Shown: positions 48,477-58,334, numbered from the stretch's first letter. The stretch is 64,000 bases of DNA from UBA6912 sp963792895 (GCA_963792895.1 CAWBYA010000003.1:62001-126000), one strand, 5' to 3'. Translations and numbers: made by a program. The notes: generated by a model not told the origin, from the sequence alone.

Positions 48477-49330
48477 ATGCGCATCATCGTCGTTGGACCG
48501 GGCAGGGCAGGACTTGCGATCGCTGTTGCCGTAGATGCCGCAGGCCATCGCGTGGTCGCCGTCGTTGGTCGGGACCGTCGCCAGGCCGAGCAGCCCGCCC
48601 GAGGCCTCGGTGCTGCCGCTCTCGGGCCGGACGAGGATCTCCCGCCGGCCGATCTCCTGATGCTCGCCACCCGCGACCAAGCGATCGCACCCGTTGCTGC
48701 AGCTCTCGCCACCCGCTGCCGCGACGTGTCGGCCGCAGTGCACGTCTCGGGACTGACGCCGGTTGCGGCGCTCGAGCCGCTGGCCGCAGCCGGATGCGCA
48801 GTCGGGTCGTTCCACCCCCTCCAGACCCTGCCGAGCCCGGAGGCTGGTGCTGCGCGCCTGTCCGGTGCGTGGGTGGCCGTGACGGCCGAGGAGCCGTTGC
48901 GTAGCAGTCTGCACGAGCTCGCGACCTCGATCGGCGCCCGCTCATTCGATCTCGCCGACGACCGCAAGGCGCTCTACCACGCCGCGGCCGCCGCCGCGGC
49001 GAACTTCCCACTCCTGGCGCTCACGATGGCGAGCGACCTCTTCGACGCTGCTGGGGTTCCCTTTGCCGCGGCCCGCCCCCTGGTCGAAGCCGTTGTCGCG
49101 AATGCCTTCGACATGGGACCACGGCCGGCGCTCACCGGGCCGGTCGCGAGGGGGACGTGACCACGGTGGCGGCGCAGCTCGATGCCGTGGCGACATCGGC
49201 GCCGCAGTGGGTGAGCCCGTTTGTCGCCAACGTCGTGTACTTGGCGCGGCTGACGGGCCGAAGCGACGACTTTCGAGAGCTGCTCGAGGAGTGGGAGCCA
49301 CCACTCGAGAATGTCGGGGGCGACCAATGA
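48477..49330 (+). CDS. Rossmann/DUF2520 protein (ketopantoate-reductase-like), frameshifted
   Basis: About 284 residues over two frames. It opens MRIIVVGPGRAGLAIAVAV (NAD(P) site) and contains VHVSGLTPVAAL and VGSFHPLQTLPSP, characteristic of DUF2520 proteins. After LTGPVARG the frame is lost in a G run at 49150-49154: one missing G would give GDVTTVAAQLDAVA, restoring the RGD segment conserved in the family, and continue to a stop at 49328-49330. That stop overlaps the panC start. DUF2520 genes commonly precede panC, which suggests a role in pantothenate metabolism (inference). Confidence 0.75.
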
Positions 49331-50277
49331 AGATCACGGCGACGTTCGCCGAGACCAGGGAACTCGCCGGCGAGTCCGCCGGACTGGTTCCGACGATGGG
49401 GTTCCTCCACGAGGGGCACCTCTCCCTTGCTGCCGCAGCGCGGCGACACAACGACACCGTGGTCATGAGTCTCTTCGTCAATCCGCTCCAGTTCGGCGAG
49501 GACGAGGACCTCGATCAGTATCCGCGCGACGTCGAGGGTGACGCGGCGCTCGCTGCCGAGGCAGGCGTCGATGTGCTCTTTGCGCCTGCGGTGGAGGAGA
49601 TGTACACGTTCCCGCCATTGACGAGGGTGGCTGTCGCGGCCATGGGCGACCGTCTCGAGGGCGCCTCGCGACCAGGCCATTTCGCCGGGGTCGCGACCGT
49701 CGTCTCCAAGCTGCTCGCGGGCATTCGGCCCGCTCGTGCGTACTTCGGCCGCAAAGATGCGCAACAACTCGCCATCGTGAGGCGTATGGTCGTGGACCTC
49801 TCCTTTCCCGTCGAGATAGTGGGGGTGCCGATCGTGCGCGAGCAGGGGGGCTTGGCCCTCTCGTCTCGCAACTGGTACCTGTCGAAAGAGGAGCGCCTGG
49901 CGGCAACGGCACTGTCACGTGGCTTGATGGCGGCAGCCGACGCGGCCGAAGCGGGCGTAACCGATGGCGCCGAGCTCACACAGTACGCATGGGACACGAT
50001 GACCGAGGAGCCTGCCGTCGCGCCCGAGTACGCGGCTCTCGTTGCCGTCCAGGACCTGGCGCCGGTGGAGCGACTCGACCGAGCCTCGTTCCTCGCCGTG
50101 GCGGCCCAGGTGGGGCCAGCTCGCCTCATCGACAACATCCATCTGGATCCCATCGCCGGCGGCTTCGTTGCCGACCGCGGCGTCGAGCTGGCGTCATCGA
50201 GCATCCTGTACCGGGACCGCGCCGCACAACCGGGCCGGAGTGAAGTCTCTCAACCCCACGACTCTGCGGAGGGCTGA
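49327..50277 (+). CDS. panC: Pantothenate synthetase
   Basis: A 316-residue enzyme that joins pantoate and beta-alanine using ATP. The HxGH nucleotide site is VPTMGFLHEGHLSL (about residues 21-34). Further segments are NPLQFGEDEDLDQYPR, RPGHFAGVATVVSKLL, and YFGRKDAQQLAIVRRMV with the SSRNWYLS loop. The ATG overlaps the upstream stop (ATGA), and its own stop overlaps coaX (TGATG). A tail of about 25 residues is longer than in E. coli PanC. Confidence 0.94.
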   Translation: MKITATFAETRELAGESAGLVPTMGFLHEGHLSLAAAARRHNDTVVMSLFVNPLQFGEDEDLDQYPRDVEGDAALAAEAGVDVLFAPAVEEMYTFPPLTRVAVAAMGDRLEGASRPGHFAGVATVVSKLLAGIRPARAYFGRKDAQQLAIVRRMVVDLSFPVEIVGVPIVREQGGLALSSRNWYLSKEERLAATALSRGLMAAADAAEAGVTDGAELTQYAWDTMTEEPAVAPEYAALVAVQDLAPVERLDRASFLAVAAQVGPARLIDNIHLDPIAGGFVADRGVELASSSILYRDRAAQPGRSEVSQPHDSAEG

Positions 50278-51050
50278 TGCTGCTCGTGCTCGATGTCGGA
50301 AACACGCAGACCGTGATCGGTCTGTTCGAAGGCGACCGGCTCGTGGGCCACTGGCGCCTCACGACGACGAGAGAGCGCACCGCCGACGAGCTGCGCATGT
50401 GGCTGAAGGGCATGCTGGAACTGGAAGGTTTCCACCCCCAGGACGTGTCGGGGGTCGCGCTGTCGAGCGTGGTCCCGTCACTCACTGCGCCGCTGCGGAC
50501 GATTGCTGCGCTCGTGGCGGGCGATCGTGTGGTCGTTGTGGAGCCCGGCGTGAAGACCGGGATGCCGATCCTCATCGACAACCCGCGCGAGGTTGGCGCC
50601 GACCGCGTCGTGAACTCCGTGGCCGGTCGCGCCAAGTACGGGGCGCCGGTCATCATCGTCGACTTCGGCACGTCGACGAACTTCGACGTCGTTGGGCCAG
50701 AGGGAGAGTATCTCGGTGGTGCGATCGCCCCGGGGCTCGCCATCTCGACCAACGCACTGATCGGAGGCACCGCGGCCCTCCGCATCGTCGAGTTCGTGCC
50801 GCCGCGGTCGCCCATCGGGAAAGGGACGGTGGAAGCGATCCAGAGCGGAGCCATCTACGGCCATGCCGGCCTCGTCGACGGCATCATGGACCGGCTCGTC
50901 GACCAACTGGGCTCACCTGTGACCCGGGTCGCCACCGGAGGCCTGGCCTCTACCATCGTGCCGCATTGCCGCAGTGTGGAGATCGTGGACGAGTTCCTCA
51001 CGTTGGAGGGCCTGCGGATGATCTTCGCGATGAACCAGGAGCCCGCATGA
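50277..51050 (+). CDS. coaX: Type III pantothenate kinase
   Basis: A 257-residue ASKHA-fold kinase, first step of coenzyme A synthesis. Motifs are LVLDVGNTQTVIGLF (phosphate-1), PREVGADRVVNSVAG, IVDFGTSTNFDVV (phosphate-2) and GGAIAPGLAIS. The catalytic Asp is in GADR. The gene is directly coupled to panC and lysS by four-base overlaps. A panD gene, often found between panC and coaX in actinobacteria, is absent here. Confidence 0.94.
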   Translation: MLLVLDVGNTQTVIGLFEGDRLVGHWRLTTTRERTADELRMWLKGMLELEGFHPQDVSGVALSSVVPSLTAPLRTIAALVAGDRVVVVEPGVKTGMPILIDNPREVGADRVVNSVAGRAKYGAPVIIVDFGTSTNFDVVGPEGEYLGGAIAPGLAISTNALIGGTAALRIVEFVPPRSPIGKGTVEAIQSGAIYGHAGLVDGIMDRLVDQLGSPVTRVATGGLASTIVPHCRSVEIVDEFLTLEGLRMIFAMNQEPA

Positions 51051-52576
51051 CCGATCAGCCGGATGGCGAGCACGACGACGCAGCCCGTCTCGCCGACGAC
51101 CCGTTGACGGCCGGTCGGCTCGCCCAGCACGAGGCCAGGCTGGCGGAGGGTGCCTACCCCTACCGGTACGAGCGAACCGTGATGGCCGCAGATCTCCACG
51201 CTCGCTACCCCGATCTCGCACCTGAGACGGACACCGGGGATCACGTCGTCGTTGCCGGGCGGGTCATGTTGCTCCGATCTTTCGGCAAGCTCGTATTCAT
51301 CACGTTGCAGGATGGGTCGGGGCAGCTCCAGCTCTTCCTCGACCGCCGCGCGCTCGGAGACGATGCCTTTGCCGCCGTGGGCGACATCGACCTGGGCGAT
51401 TGGGTGGGGGCGGGTGGAGCCGTGATGACGACGAAGAGGGGCGAGCTCTCGGTGCGGGTTGAGGACATCGATCTCCTCCAAAAGAGCCTCCGGCCGCTTC
51501 CGGACAAGTGGCACGGGCTCCAGGATGTCGAGCTGCGAAGCAGGCGCCGATATGTCGACCTCATGGTCAACGAGGATGCCCGAACGGTTGCGCTGGCACG
51601 AGCCCGGATCGTGTCGGAGCTCCGCCGCCAGTTCGAGGCCAGGGGCTACGTCGAGGTGGAGACGCCGGTGCTGTTGTCGCAGGCGACCGGGGCGCTCGCT
51701 CGCCCTTTTGCGACCGACCATCACGCACTGGACATGCGGATGTATCTGCGGATCGCCACCGAGCTCTACCTGAAGCGGCTCGTCGTCGGCGGGCTGGAGC
51801 GAGTGTTCGAGATCGGCCGGATCTTCCGCAACGAAGGCGTGGATGCCACACACAACCCCGAGTTCACGATGCTCGAGTCCTACGAGGCGTTCGCCGACTA
51901 CGGCGACATCGCCGTCATGGTCGAGGAGGTGATGGCGGCAGTAGTCGACCTCGTCGCCGGATCACCGGTCATCCGCTACCAAGGGCGGGAACTCGACCTC
52001 TCGCCACCCTTCCGTCGCGCCCGCATGGTCGACCTGGTGGCAGACGCGGTGGGGAGGCCGGTTTCGTTCGACGAGCCGCTCGACGACGTCCGATCCCTTG
52101 CCAAGAGGCACGGGATCGAAGCGGAAGGGCACTGGGGGCATGGCAAGTTGATCGAAGAGCTCTTCGATGCGCTGGTCGCCGACGACATCTGGGAGCCCAC
52201 TTTCGTCATGGACCACCCCAAGGAAGTGTCGCCGCTCGCCAGGGTGCACAGGGACGACCCCGACCTCACCGAGCGGTGGGAGCTGTTCATCGCAGGAGCC
52301 GAGTACGCCAATGCCTTCTCGGAGCTCAACGACCCGCTCGATCAGCGTGTCCGCTTCGAGGCGCAGGCCACGGCGCGCCGGAGCGGCGACGAAGAGGCAC
52401 ATCCGATCGATGAGGACTACCTCATGGCGCTCGAGTACGGGTTGCCGCCGACCGGGGGCCTCGGGCTCGGCGTCGACCGGCTGGTGATGTTGTTGACAGA
52501 TCGCCACCACATTCGCGAGGTGATCCTGTTCCCCACCTTGCGTCCCGAGCATCATCGCGGCGAGGATGGCGGCTGA
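51047..52576 (+). CDS. lysS: Lysyl-tRNA synthetase, class II
   Basis: A 509-residue synthetase. The N-terminal OB-fold contains VVVAGRVMLLRSFGKLVFITLQDGSG. Motif 1 spans FEARGYVEVETPVL, motif 2 reads FRNEGVDATHNPEFTMLE, and motif 3 reads GGLGLGVDRLVMLLTD. It charges tRNA-Lys. The ATG overlaps the coaX stop. The gene ends one base into the start of the S9 peptidase (A of TGATG). Confidence 0.95.
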   Translation: MTDQPDGEHDDAARLADDPLTAGRLAQHEARLAEGAYPYRYERTVMAADLHARYPDLAPETDTGDHVVVAGRVMLLRSFGKLVFITLQDGSGQLQLFLDRRALGDDAFAAVGDIDLGDWVGAGGAVMTTKRGELSVRVEDIDLLQKSLRPLPDKWHGLQDVELRSRRRYVDLMVNEDARTVALARARIVSELRRQFEARGYVEVETPVLLSQATGALARPFATDHHALDMRMYLRIATELYLKRLVVGGLERVFEIGRIFRNEGVDATHNPEFTMLESYEAFADYGDIAVMVEEVMAAVVDLVAGSPVIRYQGRELDLSPPFRRARMVDLVADAVGRPVSFDEPLDDVRSLAKRHGIEAEGHWGHGKLIEELFDALVADDIWEPTFVMDHPKEVSPLARVHRDDPDLTERWELFIAGAEYANAFSELNDPLDQRVRFEAQATARRSGDEEAHPIDEDYLMALEYGLPPTGGLGLGVDRLVMLLTDRHHIREVILFPTLRPEHHRGEDGG

Positions 52577-54465
52577 TGGCGGCGCAAGCTCCCTTTGGCT
52601 CGTGGCGATCACCGATCACCGTCGACATGGTGACGGGAGACGCCGTCGGGCTTGCGATGCTCGAGGCCGACGGGGACGATGTCTACTGGACCGAGTCACG
52701 TCCACAGGACGGCGGCAGGACCGCCATCGTCAGATGGTCTGCCCGCACCGGCGTCGTTGATGTGACTCCACCGGAGTTCAACGCCCGCAGTCGGGTCCAC
52801 GAGTACGGGGGTGGCTCTTTTGCGGTCTCCGGTGGGCTCGTCGTCGCCTGCTCCTTCGACGACCAGCGGGTCTACCGTCTCGACGGTCCCGAGCCGGTGC
52901 CGATCACGCCTGAGCCTTCCATCGCCTGCGGCTTGCGCTATGCCGACCTGGTCGTTCACGGGGACGTGGTGATCGCCGTTCGTGAGCGTCATGGCCGCGC
53001 CGGGGAGCCCGTCAATGAGCTCGTTGCGTTCCCCGTCGATGGGTCAGCAGACCCCGAGGTGATCGTCGCGGGCAACGACTTCTACTCGACGCCGCGACCG
53101 AGCCCCGACGGCCGGAGCCTTGCCTGGCTCACGTGGAACCATCCCAACATGCCGTGGGACGGCACCGAGTTGTGGGTCGGTGCCCTGGACGAGGACGGCG
53201 GGATCTCGGAACCGGAACGTGTTGCCGGTGGTGCGACGGAGTCGATCTTCCAACCCGAATGGTCGCCGCACGGCATCCTCCACTACGTCTCGGATCGCAC
53301 GGGATGGTGGAATCTCTACCGCCTCCACGACGGCGAGCCCGGCGACCTCTATCCGGCCGAGGCCGACTTCGGCACCCCGCAGTGGGTGTTCGGCATGCGG
53401 AGGTACACCTTCACCCCCGACGGGTCGATCGTGTGCATCTACGATCTCGACGGTCGCCAGCACGTTGCGCACTTGGCCAACCACACCCTCACGACGTGGC
53501 GGGTGGGCCGCAACGTCCTGTCGTCAGCGATCGTGATCGCCGGAGGGCGGACTCTTCTCATTGGTGGGAGCGCCACCATGCCGTTGTCCGTGATTGCCGT
53601 CGACGGCGCCGGGAGCGTCGAGGTGTTGCGACCGTCGCTGACCGTCGATGTCCCCATCGATCGGATGAGCATCCCCGAGTCGATCGAGTTCCCCACGACC
53701 GACGGCGCCAACGCCAGGGCCTTCTGGTATCCACCGACCAACCCGGACTTCGTGGGTCCGCCGGGGGAGTGCCCACCGTTGCTCGTGCTGAGCCATGGTG
53801 GGCCGACGGGGCAGGCCCGTGCCGATCTGGACCTCGAGCTCCAGTTCTGGACGAGTCGGGGTTTCGGGGTGGTCGACGTGAACTACCGAGGTTCCTCTGG
53901 ATTCGGTCGCGCCTACCGCAAGGCGCTCGAGGGCAAGTGGGGTATCGCCGATGTCGCCGACTGCATCGCCGCTGCCAGATACCTGGCCGATGCCGGGCAC
54001 GTCGACCCCGACCAAGTCGTCATCAGCGGCGGCAGCGCCGGCGGGTACACGACACTCTGTGCGCTCACCTTCCACGACGACTTCGCTGCGGGAGCGTCGT
54101 ATTACGGGATAGGCGATCTCTCTGCGCTTGCGGAGCACACCCACAAGTTCGAGTCTCGCTACCTAGACGGTCTCGTCGGGCCTTACCCCGAGAGCGAGGA
54201 CACGTACCGGCTGCGGTCCCCGCTGTTCCACACCGACGAGCTGTCGTGCCCGGTGATCCTGCTCCAGGGCCTCGACGACGAGGTGGTCCCACCGGAGCAG
54301 GCAGGGCGATTGGCCGAGGCGCTCGCGGCAAAGGGCATTCCGCACAGGTACCTGGCGTTTCCTGGGGAGGGGCACGGGTTTCGCAAGGCGGAGACGATCG
54401 CCGAGGCACTCACAGCCGAGCTGGCGTTCTACGGGCAGGTACTCGGCTTCGAGCCTGCGAGCTGA
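52576..54465 (+). CDS. S9 (prolyl oligopeptidase) family peptidase
   Basis: A 629-residue protein with an N-terminal beta-propeller (about residues 15-360) and a C-terminal alpha/beta-hydrolase domain. The catalytic triad is Ser487 in GGSAGG, Asp567 or Asp568 in QGLDDEVVPP, and His600 in GEGHGF. The layout fits the S9C acylaminoacyl-peptidase-like group. No signal peptide, so cytoplasmic. It is coupled to lysS by overlap. Substrates are probably short peptides. Confidence 0.9.
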   Translation: MAAQAPFGSWRSPITVDMVTGDAVGLAMLEADGDDVYWTESRPQDGGRTAIVRWSARTGVVDVTPPEFNARSRVHEYGGGSFAVSGGLVVACSFDDQRVYRLDGPEPVPITPEPSIACGLRYADLVVHGDVVIAVRERHGRAGEPVNELVAFPVDGSADPEVIVAGNDFYSTPRPSPDGRSLAWLTWNHPNMPWDGTELWVGALDEDGGISEPERVAGGATESIFQPEWSPHGILHYVSDRTGWWNLYRLHDGEPGDLYPAEADFGTPQWVFGMRRYTFTPDGSIVCIYDLDGRQHVAHLANHTLTTWRVGRNVLSSAIVIAGGRTLLIGGSATMPLSVIAVDGAGSVEVLRPSLTVDVPIDRMSIPESIEFPTTDGANARAFWYPPTNPDFVGPPGECPPLLVLSHGGPTGQARADLDLELQFWTSRGFGVVDVNYRGSSGFGRAYRKALEGKWGIADVADCIAAARYLADAGHVDPDQVVISGGSAGGYTTLCALTFHDDFAAGASYYGIGDLSALAEHTHKFESRYLDGLVGPYPESEDTYRLRSPLFHTDELSCPVILLQGLDDEVVPPEQAGRLAEALAAKGIPHRYLAFPGEGHGFRKAETIAEALTAELAFYGQVLGFEPAS

Positions 54466-54496
54466 GAGGGTGCCGAACGAGCACGCGTTGCACCCG

Positions 54497-54511
54497 CCTA
54501 GGTGACCTAGG
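54497..54511. repeat. 15-base palindrome between convergent genes
   Basis: CCTAGGT-G-ACCTAGG is a perfect dyad at the junction of the S9 peptidase and TPR genes, overlapping the TPR stop codon. A one-base centre makes a hairpin unlikely, so a protein-binding site or chance is more plausible. A weaker possibility is a two-way terminator. Confidence 0.3.
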
Positions 54512-55643
54512 ACGGCGAGTCCATCGTCTCCAGGCGCTCGCGTTCGATCTTGTTCCGCCACAACCCCATACCCAGGCGGGTCGCTTCGTCTTGCGCCTCC
54601 CACGATGCCGCATCGGCACGATTTGCATCACCCATCGCCATTGCGATCCGCGCCCGCACCCACGCGAGGTAGGCCTCGGCCGACGGCAGGTCGGTTGCGG
54701 TGAAGAAGCGCTGCGCGGCGTTGCGGTAGTGCTCGGCGGTCGCGAGGTCCCCGGCTGCCGCCTCGATCCCTGCCGCCTTGGCCAGCATGACGGCCCTCGC
54801 CGCATGGTCTGCGGTCTGCTCTTCGGACCGGGAGAGCGCAGTGCGCATGAGCGTGCGTGCCGGTCCTGGACCTTCGAGGCGTTCGGTGACCTCGGCGAGG
54901 TCGAGCATCACCGTGGCCGCAGCGAGGGGATTGGCGCCCCGCTCGTAGCGGGCTTGCGCGGTCTTCAGTAGTGCCATTGCCTTGTCGAGGTCGCCCGATG
55001 CTGCGAGCAGCCTCCCGGTGAGGTGATCGATGGGAGCCTGGTCCATGTCGGTCCCTGCCGCTTGCACGGCGGCTGCGAGGCTCGTCTCAGCCGCACCGAA
55101 GTCGCCTCGCAGCAAGTTGATCTCGGCTTCCAAGCAGAGTGAGGCTGCTTTGTCGTGCGATACACGCGCGGTGCGAGTTGCCTCTTTTGCGAGCGCCACA
55201 GCTTCCTCGAACTCGCACAATCCTGCCTTGGCTGCGGATTGCATGCGGAGGAGCTCGGAGAGTGGCGCTACGAGCGAGCCGCGTTGCGTGGCTTCGATCG
55301 CTCGAGGGAGGTGGCGTACCGCCGTGCGGAGTGCGCCAACCCTCGATGCAGCCTCGCCGACGAGGAGGTGCGCCACCGTCACGGTGTGCGGGCTGAGTGC
55401 CGACCCGCGGATGACGTGCTCCCCGATGGTGAGAGCGTTGGTGTAATCGCCACGGTCCATTGCGACCATTGCCGCCTTCAGCGAGTCGTAGCTGGTGTGG
55501 AGGTCGGCGAGGCGTTGCGAGGTGGTGATGAGGTTTGCGCGGCGTCGGCGCACAACGACCAGCACGACGGCGATCGTCGCTCCGATGAGCGCGACGATGC
55601 CAACAACCGTGCCGACCACGGCGGCCTGAACCGACAGATCCAC
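54507..55643 (-). CDS. TPR-repeat protein with N-terminal membrane helix
   Basis: A 378-residue protein. Residues about 8-32 form a single membrane helix (VVGTVVGIVALIGATIAVVLVVV), followed by RRRR. The rest is helical with tetratricopeptide-like repeats (LKAAMVAMDRGDYTNALTIGEHV, AAKAGLCEFEEAVALAKEA, INLLRGDFGAAETSLAAAV, GRLLAASGDLDKAMALLKTA). The protein is probably anchored with the TPR domain in the cytoplasm and binds another protein. Function unknown. A strong GGTAGGGGAA site precedes the GTG at 55643. Confidence 0.7.
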   Translation of the reverse strand: MDLSVQAAVVGTVVGIVALIGATIAVVLVVVRRRRANLITTSQRLADLHTSYDSLKAAMVAMDRGDYTNALTIGEHVIRGSALSPHTVTVAHLLVGEAASRVGALRTAVRHLPRAIEATQRGSLVAPLSELLRMQSAAKAGLCEFEEAVALAKEATRTARVSHDKAASLCLEAEINLLRGDFGAAETSLAAAVQAAGTDMDQAPIDHLTGRLLAASGDLDKAMALLKTAQARYERGANPLAAATVMLDLAEVTERLEGPGPARTLMRTALSRSEEQTADHAARAVMLAKAAGIEAAAGDLATAEHYRNAAQRFFTATDLPSAEAYLAWVRARIAMAMGDANRADAASWEAQDEATRLGMGLWRNKIERERLETMDSPS

Positions 55644-55809
55644 TTCCCCTACCTTTTTCTTCCGGTCCCTCAGACTCCTGGCCGAGCCGTGGGATCCTGG
55701 CCCCGATGTGACGGTAATGGGTTTTCGCCGAACCGTCGACGGGTTCGTCGCCCTATTTTTGCAGGCCCACGTGTCCGGATGGTCCAGGCGTCCGGCTTGG
55801 CGCAGCCCA

Positions 55810-56823
55810 TCACGTCACCGAGCGATCGGGAGCGGCGGCGGTCGATGCGCCGACCACGAGTTCCGGAGCGAACACCTGCGGCGCAGGCGGGTCGTCGAGC
55901 TCGGGTGGGGCGACGAATAGCGAGGCAACTGCCGACGCCAGCTGGTCGAACGGCTGTCGGGCTGTGGTGAGCGGAGGGTCGGTGACGGATGCGAGCGGTG
56001 TGCCGTCGAAGCCCACGACCGACACGTCATCTGGCACCCGGCTTCCCCACATGCGGACGGCACGGACCGCACCGATCGCCATGAGGTCGCTGGCGGCCAC
56101 GATGCCCGTGACCCCTGCCTCGAGGAGGCGCGCCGTCCCGGCTTGTCCACCCTCGACAGTGAAGAGGGACTCGGACACCAGCGCATCGTCGTATCGCAGG
56201 TCTCGTTGGGCGGCAGCCGACCGCCAGCCGGCGGTGAAGTCGCGCGCCGTCGTGTACCGGCGGGGTCCGACGAGACAGCCGATCAGCTCGTGGCCGAGGC
56301 TGGCGAGATGCTGGACGCCCATTGCGGCCCCAGCGGCGATGTCGACGGTCACGGACGCTACGGGAACGGGCGGGTCGACGGCGTTCACCAACACCATGCG
56401 CATGCCGCGGGCGGCGAGAGCGGTGTACGGCTCGTAGCCGACACCGATGTTCGCATAGCGACCGTTGATGACGACGGCTCCGGATGCGTTCGCCGCGACG
56501 AGCTGGTCCAGGTAGTCCTGCTCGTTGATGGTCTCGGCCGTTGTGGGGCAGACCATGCACACGTAGTCGTGCCTGGCGAGTCGCGCCTCGATCGACTGGG
56601 CGAGGAGGGGGAAGATCGGGTTGTCGAGCTCAGGGGTGAGGATCCCGACGACGCCCGTCCGATGGGGACGTGATGGCACGTCGCGATACCCGAGGTCGCT
56701 GAGCACGTCGAGTACCCGGCGCCGTGTGCGATCCGCCACGCCCGGCCGACCGTTGATGACGCGGCTCACCGTGGCCTCGCTCACACCTGCAACACCGGCG
56801 ATCTCGTAGAGCTTCGGGCGCAT
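55810..56823 (-). CDS. LacI-family regulator of the maltose-type locus
   Basis: A 337-residue repressor. The HTH is LYEIAGVAGVSEATVSRVINGRPGVADRTRRRV near the N-terminus, and the hinge-like segment follows. The C-terminal periplasmic-binding-like domain includes VGILTPELDNPIFPLLAQSIE and GIVAASDLMAIGAVRAVR. The ATG at 56823 is preferred since GAGGGG lies five bases upstream. It is divergent from malE with CTTGCAG operators between, so it is the likely sugar-responsive repressor of the ABC locus (MalR-like). Confidence 0.9.
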   Translation of the reverse strand: MRPKLYEIAGVAGVSEATVSRVINGRPGVADRTRRRVLDVLSDLGYRDVPSRPHRTGVVGILTPELDNPIFPLLAQSIEARLARHDYVCMVCPTTAETINEQDYLDQLVAANASGAVVINGRYANIGVGYEPYTALAARGMRMVLVNAVDPPVPVASVTVDIAAGAAMGVQHLASLGHELIGCLVGPRRYTTARDFTAGWRSAAAQRDLRYDDALVSESLFTVEGGQAGTARLLEAGVTGIVAASDLMAIGAVRAVRMWGSRVPDDVSVVGFDGTPLASVTDPPLTTARQPFDQLASAVASLFVAPPELDDPPAPQVFAPELVVGASTAAAPDRSVT

Positions 56824-56867
56824 ACCTTCCCCTCGATGAGCCATCACTCTTGCCGATTCACGGGCGT

Positions 56868-56914
56868 CTTGCAAGAAGCTGCAAGGCTTGCAGAATCGAA
56901 GTGGAAACTTGCAG
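56868..56914. promoter_or_regulatory. Operator array for the LacI/MalR-type regulator
   Basis: The divergent region holds CTTGCAAG (56868-56875), a perfect palindrome CTGCAAGGCTTGCAG (56879-56893) and another CTTGCAG (56908-56914). The direct CTTGCAG copies are 21 bases apart, two turns of the helix. Streptomyces MalR is reported to bind CTTGCAG-type elements in the malR-malE region. Binding here is inferred from position and symmetry. Confidence 0.65.
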
Positions 56915-56983
56915 GCGGATGTGGTTTACTGCGTCTTCCGCTCCACCGGAGTGGTGAACCATTCGTGTGAAAGAGGAGGGGAC

Positions 56984-58312
56984 GTGATTCGGTCCCGTAT
57001 CAGAATCTTTGCCGTTCTGGCCGCGCTCGTCATGGTCGTCGCGGCATGCGGCGGCGACGACGACGCCACCGGCGAAGAGTCCACAACGACCGCTGCTGCG
57101 GTCGAGACCACCACCACAGCGGCTGCGCCCGAGACGACGACAACCGCTGCCGCAGAGACAACGACAACCGCCGCTACTGCGGACGCACTCGTGATCTGGG
57201 CGGACGAGACTCGCGCCCAGGTGCTCGGCCCGATCACCGATGCGTTCACGGCGGACACCGGCATCCCGGTGAGTGTCGAGCTCGTCGGCTTCGGTGACAT
57301 CCGCAACAACGTCCAGACCGCCGCCCCGGCCGGCGAGGGTCCCGACATCTTCATCGGTGCCCACGACTGGATCGGCGAGCTCCAGGCGAATGGCATCCTC
57401 GGTGAGGTCGACCTGGCCGGCCGTGAGAGCGAGTTCTATCCGATCACGGTCGATGCATTCTCGCTCGACGGCACGCTGTACGGCCTGCCGTATGCGATCG
57501 AGAACCTTGGGTTGTTCTACAACACCGACCTGGTCACGACCCCGCCGACCACCTGGGATGAGCTGACGTCGATCTGTGACGGCCTCACCGACCTCACGGT
57601 GTGTATCGCCGCCCCGGCGCGCGATGCGTTCGCCAACCAGGCCTTCATCCAGGGCTTCGGCGGCTACATCTTCGCCTACGACCCCGCCACCGGGTTCGAC
57701 GCAACCGACGTCGGTCTCGACGATGCCGGCGCCGTCGCCGGTGCGACCTGGCTGGATTCGGCCGTCAAGGCCGGTTACCTGAGCACGGATGTCGATTGGT
57801 CGAACATGAACGACATCTTCGCCAACGGCGAGGCCGCGTTCCTCTGGAACGGCCCGTGGCACCTGCCCGACATTCGTTCGGCCGGTGTTCCCTACGCCGT
57901 GACGACATTCCCGACCATCGATGGCAACCAGCCGGTTCCGTTCGTCGGAGTCCAAGGCTTCATGATCAGCGCCTTCAGCGACCAGCAGGTAGCTGCGCAG
58001 CTGTTCCTGACCGACTACGTGGCGACGCAAGATGCCATGGTGGCCTTGTTCGAGGAGGGCCTCCGCGGTCCCGCCATGATCACCGCCTACGAGACGGCGA
58101 TCGCCGACGATCCTGAGGTTGCAGCCTTCAGCGAGACCGATGCCGATCCCGGCAAGCTGATGCCGAACATCCCTGAGATGTCCGCAGTGTGGGGCGCCAT
58201 GGGAGATGCGTTCACCGTCATCTACAACCAGGCCTACGAGGGCGATGTCGCCGACCCGGCGGCCGTCATGGCTCGTGCAGCCGAGACGGTTCGCAGCTCG
58301 ATCGCAGGCTGA
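56984..58312 (+). CDS. malE: Maltose-type ABC transporter substrate-binding lipoprotein
   Basis: A 442-residue solute-binding protein of the SBP_bac family (cluster with MalE). A lipoprotein signal ends VMVVAACGG, then a Thr-rich linker of about 40 residues. The mature part carries LVIWADETRAQVLGPITDAF, VELVGFGDIRNNVQTAAPAGEGPDIF, GLPYAIENLGLFYNTDL and FLWNGPWHLPDI. The GTG at 56984 has AGAGGAGGGG just upstream. It is followed by a hairpin and then the two permeases. Substrate is probably maltose or maltodextrin, given the GH13 partner. Confidence 0.9.
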   Translation: MIRSRIRIFAVLAALVMVVAACGGDDDATGEESTTTAAAVETTTTAAAPETTTTAAAETTTTAATADALVIWADETRAQVLGPITDAFTADTGIPVSVELVGFGDIRNNVQTAAPAGEGPDIFIGAHDWIGELQANGILGEVDLAGRESEFYPITVDAFSLDGTLYGLPYAIENLGLFYNTDLVTTPPTTWDELTSICDGLTDLTVCIAAPARDAFANQAFIQGFGGYIFAYDPATGFDATDVGLDDAGAVAGATWLDSAVKAGYLSTDVDWSNMNDIFANGEAAFLWNGPWHLPDIRSAGVPYAVTTFPTIDGNQPVPFVGVQGFMISAFSDQQVAAQLFLTDYVATQDAMVALFEEGLRGPAMITAYETAIADDPEVAAFSETDADPGKLMPNIPEMSAVWGAMGDAFTVIYNQAYEGDVADPAAVMARAAETVRSSIAG

Positions 58313-58334
58313 TCGTCCGACAGATGCAGAGTCC

